From assembly GCA_900455155.1 (NCBI GenBank), contig UGUC01000002.1, forward strand, positions 62,001 through 126,000: a DNA stretch of 64,000 nucleotides, read 5' to 3'. The DNA comes from Providencia stuartii. GTDB taxonomy: Bacteria; Pseudomonadota; Gammaproteobacteria; Enterobacterales; Enterobacteriaceae. Under the pieces are notes generated by a model, which had not been told where the DNA came from, did no database searches, and was given only the letters and a program-made list of their open reading frames with translations. Position numbers and translations under genes: made by a program. Positions 33,346 through 40,573 of the stretch are shown one piece after another (the first letter of the stretch is position 1; each line of letters starts with the position of its first letter).

Positions 33346-33463
33346 ATTCTTGTGTGGTTACTTTTATAGCTTGTGTAAATAAAACCAGTGTTTTTATTTA
33401 CAGATGTATAATATTTATTAATTTAATAAAATAATCCAAATTTTCTATATGGATGGAATAAAA

Positions 33464-34334
33464 ATGGCATCTGGTGAGCAAATTATAAACATAGTCTATG
33501 ATGGTGAAGCATTAAAAGATCACAAAATGGATATACTTTTCTTTGCTGAAAGTTTACAAGGATTAGGTAACGCCATTTATGAAGCGAACACTATTTTAAA
33601 TGGTAAAAGCGAATTTTATGTTGATGTTGATGCAAGGCTAATAGCTGGGTCTTTTGGTTTTAAGTTATCGATAAAAAGAGGCACAGAAAGCACAAAAGAT
33701 GTTTTAAAAATCATTGGGCTAAATACAGCTAATCTTATAGTTGGCGAGAAAACGGTAATCGATGTACTGCAAAGACTAAAGGGAAGAAAAGTCGATATCA
33801 TAGAAAAAAATAGCACCACTGGTGATGTTAAGTTGCTTGTTGATGGTGAAGAGATTGAGTGCTCTTCAGACGTAGAAAAAATTGTAAGCTCACCTAGCAT
33901 ACGTAAAGCTATAGATTCATTCATACATAAACCTTTGCTGCATCCTGGTGTCAATAGTTTTGAGGTTAGCGAAGGTAAAACAAAAAAAAACAACACCTGA
34001 CTTAAAAATAACTAAAGATGAAGCTGAAAGCTTTAAATCACCGAAAACTATCTTTGAGACAGAAAAAAGTGAAGAAGATATTGAGACCACTCTTACTTTC
34101 GTATCTGCAAATATTCAGAAGAAATCAGGATGGAATGTAATAATTAATGACGAACCATACCAAGTTAAAATGGACGATGATGAGTTCATTTTAAAATTAA
34201 CTCAGCCTGATGCTCCGAGTATTTTTGGTGAGCTATTTGTTGTTAAGATGAAGAAAATAACAATATCAGACTCAGTAAGTAAGAGATCAAGCTATGTTGT
34301 TCAAAAGGTTGGAAGGCAATTAGGTAAGAAGTAA
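33464..34334 (+). CDS. Uncharacterised SOS-cassette protein, frame interrupted
   Basis: About 289 residues when one A is removed from the A9 run at 33982-33990, which joins ...SFEVSEGKTKK to TPDLKITKDEAESFK. Starts MASGEQIINIVYDGEALKDHKMDILFFAESLQGLGNAIYEANTILNG; the pattern (I.YDG.AL..H.MD.....SL.GLG..I.EAN..LNG) recurs in uncharacterised bacterial and phage proteins. Two-domain layout: the first about 170 residues, then a beta-rich C-terminal domain (SGWNVIINDEPYQVKMDDDEFILKL). First gene after a LexA-box promoter, so probably made after DNA damage. Confidence 0.6.
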
Positions 34335-34356
34335 TTGCAAGCTTTAGGGGTTAACC

Positions 34357-34608
34357 ATGCAAGATAGCATTATTGGAATAATTGGAATTATGTTGATGGC
34401 TCCAGCCATACTTTATTCCATCAGGTTGATTCTAAGAATTTTAATTTACTTTATTTTCAGTAAAGAGAAGGTGACAATCACTTACCATGACGAAAATGGA
34501 GCAACACAAGAGAAAGTGATTTACTTGAAAAGAGATGATGAGTTCCTATCTCTTATTGATGATATAGCTGAAAAAAAATCTCATGGAAATATAACTCATG
34601 GGAAATGA
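34357..34608 (+). CDS. Small membrane protein of the SOS cassette
   Basis: 83 residues. Two hydrophobic segments near the N-terminus (about 3-20 and 24-36: IIGIIGIMLMAPAILYS and LILRILIYFIF), then a cytoplasmic-looking polar domain (EKVTITYHDENGATQEKVIYLKRDDE). It follows the first cassette gene by 22 bases and overlaps the third by 11. Confidence 0.6.
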   Translation: MQDSIIGIIGIMLMAPAILYSIRLILRILIYFIFSKEKVTITYHDENGATQEKVIYLKRDDEFLSLIDDIAEKKSHGNITHGK

Positions 34609-35015
34609 ATTAACTGGATCCGGTAATAAAGTTGTAGGTGTCGCAGGCGGAGGTGGAGCAGGAGTTTTTTTTAATACACCTGATAGGCCCCCTAGACATT
34701 AGCCAAGATCTTAAAGATATCTTCATTGCATGTATACCATTTGTTTCTGTTTTTCTCAGTGAGCTGTTCACTTTTATAACGGCATTAATATCTTTAGATC
34801 CTCAGAAGTTAAGGTTTAAGTTATGGTTAAAACTGAAAAAACGTAAGTTACGTAACGGAATGAAAGATAAGAGTATCTGCAAAGAATTAAGAGATAAAGC
34901 AAAAGATAGATATAATATCTGTGTTGGCATTGAGATGGGGATTTATAAAATAGAAGATTATTGGAAAATAGCTGCTGACACACCAGAAAAAAAAGAAGCA
35001 AAAGAAACCTCATAA
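34598..35015 (+). CDS. Gly-rich membrane protein of the SOS cassette, frame interrupted
   Basis: ATG at 34598 inside the end of the previous gene: MGNELTGSGNKVVGVAGGGGAGVF, then, after removing one T from the T8 run at 34665-34672, LIHLIGPLDISQDLKDIFIACIPFVSVFLSELFTFITAL and a basic helical tail. About 138 residues, with one membrane segment around 50-70. Ends with a strong terminator. Function unknown; the cassette of one soluble and two membrane proteins suggests an effector acting at the membrane. Confidence 0.55.
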
Positions 35016-35019
35016 ACTA

Positions 35020-35041
35020 AACCCACTCCGGTGGGTTTTTT
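35020..35041 (+). terminator. Terminator of the SOS cassette
   Basis: ACCCAC, TCCG loop, GTGGGT, then TTTTT, 5 bases after the third gene stop. Confidence 0.75.
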
Positions 35042-35100
35042 ATTGCCTGAGTATCTCAAATTATTGATATTGTTTGATTGTTCTAAATTGGAATGAACGA

Positions 35101-35189
35101 CCTACAAAATAATTGTAGGTAACTACAAAAGTTTTGTAGTTTAAATATTGAGCGACTCCTAAAGAGTTTTACAAAAAAGTTGTAAAACT
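35101..35189. promoter_or_regulatory. Three stacked palindromes upstream of the YafO-like operon
   Basis: Palindrome 1 (35101-35119) CCTACAA/TTGTAGG; palindrome 2 (35121-35141), a perfect 10-base arm with core TACAA; palindrome 3 (35165-35189), a perfect 10-base arm AGTTTTACAA/TTGTAAAACT. Centres are 21 and 46 bases apart and all share TACAA...TTGTA. They look like operators for a dimeric regulator, possibly the antitoxin of the next operon. Confidence 0.6.
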
Positions 35190-35334
35190 TATCTTATGCA
35201 ACTTATTGATATTAATTAATTCCGGCGAATCGACGGATTGATAGCCCGTCCTTGGGATTGTGATGAATGTATGTGCTTTAGTTTGAAATGATGTATAATT
35301 TGTATGCACATTTGTATCTATGAGGCAATAAACT

Positions 35335-35931
35335 ATGATTTCTGAGGCTATTATGATGGCAATGCTATCAAGTCCAACAGATAAAAAAGATGTGGATTCA
35401 GGCTTGGCCAATTTGGCTATGTCTATAGCTACTATTGTCGATAAAAAGTCAAAAGGTGATGTATCGGCAGATGAAATTATGGATTTAATTGTTGATGGCA
35501 AGACCGTGCTAACGACCCTTGTAGCTTCAATCGATGAAGTAATAACTTTACTTGATGACCCAACAAAAGATGACATAAAAAAACATGCAGGTAATAACCC
35601 AGAAGATGTAATGCATGAGTTGGAGCGGGTGATTAAGCATGGTAATAATGCAGTTATGATGATTGAGGCAATGTATAGCATTGCTAAAACTACCAAGGCT
35701 TTTCATCCATTTGAAAGCATAGCTGATGGTTACTTTAAAGAAGTTATTCTTAAAATGTCTGCATTAAGAAACCATATGCAAGCAATATATCGACAATTTA
35801 ACCAACATATTAACCAGTTGCCTGCAATGGTAGAGGAAGATGGGTTTAGCGACGAGGATATAGCCTTATTTAATTCCTCAATTGCTGAATTTAATCGAGA
35901 TCTGCTTGCTGGTAACTTGCAATGCCAATAG
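35335..35931 (+). CDS. Helical protein, candidate antitoxin partner
   Basis: 198 residues, all-helical, acidic, starting MISEAIMMAMLSSPTDKKDVDSGL. No helix-turn-helix or ribbon-helix-helix is clear. A TATAAT box lies about 40 bases upstream. It overlaps the YafO-like gene by 10 bases. The family is unknown to me; context suggests it neutralises the toxin, but it is larger than YafN. Confidence 0.5.
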   Translation: MISEAIMMAMLSSPTDKKDVDSGLANLAMSIATIVDKKSKGDVSADEIMDLIVDGKTVLTTLVASIDEVITLLDDPTKDDIKKHAGNNPEDVMHELERVIKHGNNAVMMIEAMYSIAKTTKAFHPFESIADGYFKEVILKMSALRNHMQAIYRQFNQHINQLPAMVEEDGFSDEDIALFNSSIAEFNRDLLAGNLQCQ

Positions 35932-36332
35932 TCACAATCACACCAAAATATAAAGATAACAGTGTTTATCGGAAGTATGCGGCTAAGCTATCAGCAGCTC
36001 TTAATGGCTCATCCCTCTCTGGGTATGTGGGTAAATTTGCTGATTTTAGAAACAGCTCAATAGCGCGTCAGTCATTCATTGAAAAGGTTCATATAAGAAC
36101 GCCAAATGAAAAACCTTGGGATGGTGAAACTCGACAGGCTGTTAGAGTGAGCGATAACTTCTTGGTGTTTTGTAAGCACTGTATGTACGATGATTATTAC
36201 CAAATTCTGGCAATCATAACTCCTGATGCACATGCTCGTTCAGATGCGTTGCTTCCAATATTGGCAGATATGGCAGAAGCTCATTTTCATTCTTTATCAC
36301 CTAAAGAGTTAGCTGAATTAGAGCAATTCTAG
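35922..36332 (+). CDS. YafO-like toxin (ribosome-dependent mRNA interferase)
   Basis: 136 residues. EKVHIRTPNEKPWDGETRQAVRVSDNFLVFCKHCMYDDYYQILAIITPDAHARSD...MAEAHF aligns with YafO (VAHIHLANENNPFPPQLRQFSRTNDEAHLVYCQG...WLLIAILKPEPHKLARD...GKMAEAF). YafO cleaves mRNA with help from the ribosome. Second gene of an overlapping pair, but the upstream gene is not a YafN-type antitoxin. Confidence 0.65.
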   Translation: MPIVTITPKYKDNSVYRKYAAKLSAALNGSSLSGYVGKFADFRNSSIARQSFIEKVHIRTPNEKPWDGETRQAVRVSDNFLVFCKHCMYDDYYQILAIITPDAHARSDALLPILADMAEAHFHSLSPKELAELEQF

Positions 36333-36356
36333 TTAGCCCGTCCATGGGCTGGGTGG

Positions 36357-37040
36357 TTAGGGTTTTGGTTTATCTCTATTCACTGCCGCTTGTCGTGGGC
36401 CTTCTGGCAGCGAACCGAACATATTATCAACTTCTTTCGGTTCGGTGATGCCTTGCTGAACAATCATATTGATGAGCGTGAAAAGCTTAAATGAGACATC
36501 ATCAAAAATCACCATCGCTGATAGTGCCAGGGTGAACGGCATTGTTTCCAACAATACGGATTATGTCTGCTGATTTAATCAATTTTTTAGATATAAGCTC
36601 ATCTTTTGCCAATGTTGCTAAGTCATCATTGATATTTTTACCTTTACCTCCAAGATGAATACAAAGTTTTTGTAGGCCTAATCGAAGTAGTGCAACAGCC
36701 CCTCTAGGTGATTTTTGATAGATGTTAGCAGCCTCTAGATAGTCTTTTTTAACATCTTCAGGCATGTCTTCAGAAGGCGGGGCAATGCCTGTTGCATCAG
36801 GGTATATTATTGTTCCTGATGGATAGCTTTCTCCTATCTCATTAATGTAATTATTAGTCTTCATCCAAATGTGTGGTTGCTTACAAGAAGCACAAGTAAC
36901 ATGCCAAAAATCTGAGATATAACATCCGCCTTTTGGGCAATTGTAGAGTAATGACTCCCATATCATCTGTGAAAAAAGCACCACAATGAGGGCAAGTAAA
37001 AGACTCGCCTTTAAAATTCGGAGGTATTATTTTTAGACAT
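36357..37040 (-). CDS. DUF4145-domain protein, frame interrupted at three places
   Basis: Pieces: MSKIIPPNFKGESFTCPHCGAF, SQMIWESLLYNCPKGGCYISDFWHVTCASCKQPHIWM...GAVALLRLGLQKLC, and DDVSFKLFTLINMIVQQGITEPKEVDNMFGSLPEGPR. One surplus base each at 37030-37034 (T5), 36972-36977 (A6) and 36504-36508 (A5) restores a 226-residue protein. N-terminal zinc ribbon (CPHCG, CASCK), then the DUF4145 helical domain. The domain often occurs near restriction or defence genes. It follows the HTH regulator on the same strand. Confidence 0.7.
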
Positions 37041-37088
37041 CTTAAACATCCTTATTTATCAGTTTTTTGAGTATTTTTGTTGAACGTA

Positions 37089-37487
37089 TCAATCATCATC
37101 AATAATCCCACGCTCAACCATTTCTTGGTATAGCTTCAGCCGATCTATTACGACCTCGTTGAAAGACTTACCTGTTTCCTCGGCTTCTGCCATAAGTGCA
37201 TCATATACATCAGCAGGAAAATGAAACCAATGGTCAGTCTCTCCCTCAGCCTTTGGTGCATCTATGGAGAAATTAGTTTCATCCCCAGTCGCTAGCCACT
37301 CATATGGAACAGATAGCACTTCTGCAAGAGCTGCGATTGTCTTTGGGCGAGGTTTATTTACTCCAGATTCATATCTTGATATTTGAGCAGGGGCAATCCC
37401 TGTTAACTTAGCTACCCAATCTTGAGTGTAACCAAGCTCAGCTCGTCTTCTTGTTAACCTGCTAGCTAAAGTGTCATGATTTGTCAT
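37089..37487 (-). CDS. HTH regulator fused to a ribbon-helix-helix domain
   Basis: 132 residues. XRE helix-turn-helix at about 8-66 (LGYTQDWVAKLTGIAPAQISRYESGVNKPRPKTI), then a C-terminal Arc/Mnt-like domain (WFHFPADVYDALMAEAEETGKSFNEVVIDRLKLYQ, about 86-118). It is divergent from an operon with an antirepressor gene, so it probably represses it, as Mnt and Arc control ant in P22 immI. The fusion of two DNA-binding folds is unusual. Confidence 0.75.
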   Translation of the reverse strand: MTNHDTLASRLTRRRAELGYTQDWVAKLTGIAPAQISRYESGVNKPRPKTIAALAEVLSVPYEWLATGDETNFSIDAPKAEGETDHWFHFPADVYDALMAEAEETGKSFNEVVIDRLKLYQEMVERGIIDDD

Positions 37488-37505
37488 AAAATATCATCAA
37501 AAGTA

Positions 37506-37544
37506 TTGACCGTGATGTGAGTTCATGTGTATTATCCTACATGA
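37506..37544 (+). promoter_or_regulatory. Promoter/operator of the HNH-ant operon
   Basis: TTGACC (37506-37511), 18-base spacer, TATTAT (37530-37535). A palindrome with arms TCATGT/ACATGA (37523-37544) overlaps the -10, a likely site for the divergent HTH-RHH regulator. Confidence 0.6.
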
Positions 37545-37570
37545 CATTTCATGATATTTAAATACTAAAG

Positions 37571-38224
37571 ATGATGAAAAAGATAAAAACTATAGCTCAA
37601 ATAAAGGATATTGAGTTATTCAAAAAGAAAATGTTAGCTAAGGTTGAAAAGGATAATTCAACCAGTTGCTGGGTGTGGCGAGGAAGTAAAAATTATGATG
37701 GTTATGGTAATTTTTCTTTCGAAAGGCGTATATGGTCGGCACATAGGTCCATGTATGAACTATTTAACGCTCCGATAATTCCTGAGGAAAATAGCGGTAA
37801 GTGGTGGGTATTACACAAGTGTGACAATCCATCATGTGTTAATCCAGAACATTTGTATATTGGAAGTGCAAAGGATAATGCAAGAGATATGGCTGATAGA
37901 AACAGAATGCGATTAGGTTGCAGGCCACTATCTGAATCTTATGGAGTAAAAATAGACCCTCATAAGCGATATGGAACAGTGCATTATGAAATAAATGGCG
38001 AAATAAAGACACTAAAGGAATGGTCTGAATTATCAGGCATTAACATCAGTACGCTAGATCGTCGATTGCAGGATGGTTGGCCTGAAGAGGACTTATTCAA
38101 ACCGACTAATATTAATAACCGACACATTAACAGAAAAGGCTTTACGACTTATAAAAGGTTTTCTGGTGTGGCAGAGGTTGATAGTTATATAAAAAGCAAA
38201 GCCCCAACTATTTGCGGTAGCTAG
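37571..38224 (+). CDS. HNH endonuclease (homing type)
   Basis: 217 residues. CWVWRGSKNYDGYGNF...AHRSMYELFNAPI...WVLHKCDNPSCVNPEHLYIGSAKDNARDM is the HNH_3/AP2-like homing endonuclease pattern with two Cys ligands and the HLYIGS segment. The C-terminal part (YEINGEIKTLKEWSELSGINISTLDRRLQDGWPEEDLF) is a DNA-binding repeat. It is inserted between the promoter and the ant gene. Confidence 0.8.
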   Translation: MMKKIKTIAQIKDIELFKKKMLAKVEKDNSTSCWVWRGSKNYDGYGNFSFERRIWSAHRSMYELFNAPIIPEENSGKWWVLHKCDNPSCVNPEHLYIGSAKDNARDMADRNRMRLGCRPLSESYGVKIDPHKRYGTVHYEINGEIKTLKEWSELSGINISTLDRRLQDGWPEEDLFKPTNINNRHINRKGFTTYKRFSGVAEVDSYIKSKAPTICGS

Positions 38225-38260
38225 GGCTTCTAATTTGTCAGAAACTACGGAGTAACCGAC

Positions 38261-39056
38261 ATGACTAGTGTATCAACAATTAACGTACCTTTCCACGGCA
38301 ACAACCTGTATGTAGTAAATTTCAACGGCGAACCATATGTACCAATGAAGCCAATAGTTGAAGGTATGGGTCTTGCGTGGGGTGCTCAATTTATCAAAAT
38401 AAAACAACGCTTTGGGAAAGGTGTTTCGGAAATCGAAATACCTACAAAAACAGGCAACCAGAATATGATTTGCCTAGCTCTCCGTAAACTTGCTGGCTGG
38501 CTTCACACCATTAGCCCTAACAAAGTCAAACCAGAGATCCGCGATAAAGTAATCAAGTATCAAGAAGAGTGTGATGATGTACTTTACGAATATTGGACTA
38601 CTGGCGAAGTTAAGGCTAAGCCACGTAAACAAGCTAAACAAATCGCAGGTCGTATTACCTCAGAGCAGCAAGAAGCAATTAAGCAGCTTGTCTTAAATCG
38701 CGGTAAAGCATTACCAAAAGATAAGCAAGCAAAAGCAATGATAACTATGTGGTCGTCGTTAAAAAGTCACTTTGGTTGCACGTACAAAGAAATTGATAGC
38801 GATAAATTCACAGAGGCATTATCACTGGCTGCGCGTGTTCCACTTGAAGGTGAGTATTTGCCTAAGCAAGATAATTTACTTGTGGCAAAGTTCAATAAAC
38901 CCAAGGTTATCCATGGCGCTAGAAGGTGCTGTAATTCATATTAGAGCTGTGAATGGATACTGGAATAATGGGCTAAAAGATTCACTCAAGCAACTTGGCT
39001 ATCAGCACACAGGCTCAATGACTGAACACATGATAGATATTCTGTTTCCATCTTGA
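38261..39056 (+). CDS. ant: P22-type antirepressor, frame interrupted near the end
   Basis: N-terminal P22_AR_N domain (about 1-112: STINVPFHGNNLYVVNFNGEPYVPMKPIVEGMGL...ALRKLAGWLHTISPNKVKPEIRDKVIKYQEECDDVLYEYWTTGE). The frame ends at 38944 with HGARRCCNSY; removing one base at the CCC at 38900-38902 continues to ALEGAVIHIRAVNGYWNN...MIDILFPS, ending at 39056, about 264 residues. Ant blocks the prophage repressor. The end repair is less sure than the others. Confidence 0.75.
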
Positions 39057-39140
39057 TTGGGTAATTCATGAAATGAAAGGCGATAACTTAGATAAGATAC
39101 CAGCCTAATAAACAGGACAAGGATGTCCTTCAAGTATATG

Positions 39141-39160
39141 CCGCTTAGTTGCGGTTTTTT
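39141..39160 (+). terminator. Terminator after ant
   Basis: CCGC, TTAGTT loop, GCGG, TTTTTT. The same hairpin type is found after the J-like gene at 49987. Confidence 0.6.
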
Positions 39161-39223
39161 GCTTTGTTTTGCACACACCTAGGGCTATCATAAGGCAAAT
39201 TAATAATACAAATAGGTGATGGG

Positions 39224-39725
39224 ATGAAAAGAATATTAGCAGTGGCTGCGGTGGTTGCTTTGCTGGCAGCCTGCGACAGCAAACCAGATGCCCCGTTCGG
39301 CTTGAAGTGGGGGCAGAGCATGGAAAGTGTCGGCTTTATTAAAGATGGTGATTGTGAGAAGAAGCAAGACGAAACAGTTTTGTGTATTTGGTAATTCAAC
39401 GCCATTTAATGAGCAATCTAATGATAATGCATTAAAATTCAATGATGAAGGCCTTTTTAAGGTCATGTCTATCTCCATTGGAGGGTCGGCATACCAACCA
39501 GATTTTGAGGATTTCAAAAGCAAGCTAAAAAAAGAGGTCGATTTTTTAAATTCCATTGATTTTAACAAAGAGGCTCTAGCTGGTATTACTGAAAAATGCA
39601 ATATAGCAGATACTTGTGATGACATAGAAGTATCATCTAAAACTAGTAAAGGGAGTGCAGAGGTGGAAATATGGAGAAGCGCTCACGACGGAGACCATCA
39701 GCTAGTGGTCACTTTCAGTAAATAG
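39224..39725 (+). CDS. Prophage lipoprotein, frame interrupted
   Basis: Signal peptide and lipobox MKRILAVAAVVALLAAC, then DSKPDAPFGLKWGQSMESVGFIKDGDC; the second frame gives VFGNSTPFNEQSNDNALKFNDEGLFKVMSISIGG...HQLVVTFSK. Removing one base near the T4 run at 39378-39381 joins them into about 166 residues. Asp follows the Cys, the Lol-avoidance signal, so it should stay in the inner membrane. Small lipoproteins of this kind in prophages are often superinfection-exclusion factors; here this is only inference. Confidence 0.65.
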
Positions 39726-39909
39726 CTAACAAACAAATCAAATAAACCCTGCCAATCGGCGGGGTTTTTTTGTTCTAGGAGATAGGAACTATGATCATTC
39801 ATTCAGCATATGCACACCCTAAACGGGTTATTTGTCTGTGCTAATAGAGAAAGTGATTTTTGGGTGTTGCTCAGTCGCTCACTAGGTTGGGGGAGGTTCA
39901 CTAAGGCAA

Positions 39910-40423
39910 CTAGCGGAACATTTCAGCCAAATACTTTTGAATTAGTGGAAGTGCGCTCGGCAGAGCTAGAACCGCCTTCACCGTTAATTCATTCGTCAAA
40001 TGTGTTATGGCACTTGCCGGAAGCTCTCGAAGTTTTGCAATCAGTCCCTTCTTCTCATCTTCTGGAATATTTGAGGCAGAGATGATTGCTTCTAGCTGAG
40101 ACAGTGTGTCAGCGTGAATTTTGATGGTTTGAATGTTTAGGATGGCGCTTAATCCTCCATCATCCCTGAGAAAATCGATTCCCCTTACTAGTGATTCTTG
40201 TTTTGTAAGAGTTTATTTCGACATCTCCGCCAATATATGAATGAAATCCTGTTTCAATAAGATTATGACCAAGGAGATATTGAAGATTCGCAACTAGGTT
40301 ATTCATTGATCCAAACTTTTCAGCGAACTCATGTAAGCTTTGGTTGCTAGGGGTGTCAGGCGACAAATCATATAAGTGTTGTAAAAACTCTCGTTGCAAT
40401 GCTCTATCAAATTTATCAGTCAT
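39910..40423 (-). CDS. Hypothetical moron protein, frame interrupted
   Basis: MTDKFDRALQREFLQHLYDLSP...SYKTRITSKG, then, after removing one base of the C4 run at 40181-40184, IDFLRDDGGLSAILNIQTIKIHADTLSQLEAIISASNIPEDEKKGLIAKLRELPASAITHLTNELTVKAVLAL. About 170 residues with a winged-helix-like N-terminal half and a C-terminal helical segment. Opposite strand to the tail genes, just before the tape measure, so a lysogenic cargo gene. Family function unknown. Confidence 0.6.
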
Positions 40424-40573
40424 TGTGTAGCTCGTCTTGGTTAAGGATAGTTAACTATAAGTCTACCGAATTGAATTAGAAATGCTGATATTTGACCAGT
40501 AATCAGAATGTTATTTTTTAGCTAAAGGCCTCGTCGCATTTGACGGGGCTTTCTTTTTTTAAAGGAAAGGAAA

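Noticed and set aside
39810-40085. 91-codon plus-strand frame
   Set aside because: It is the shadow of the repaired minus-strand gene 39910-40423.
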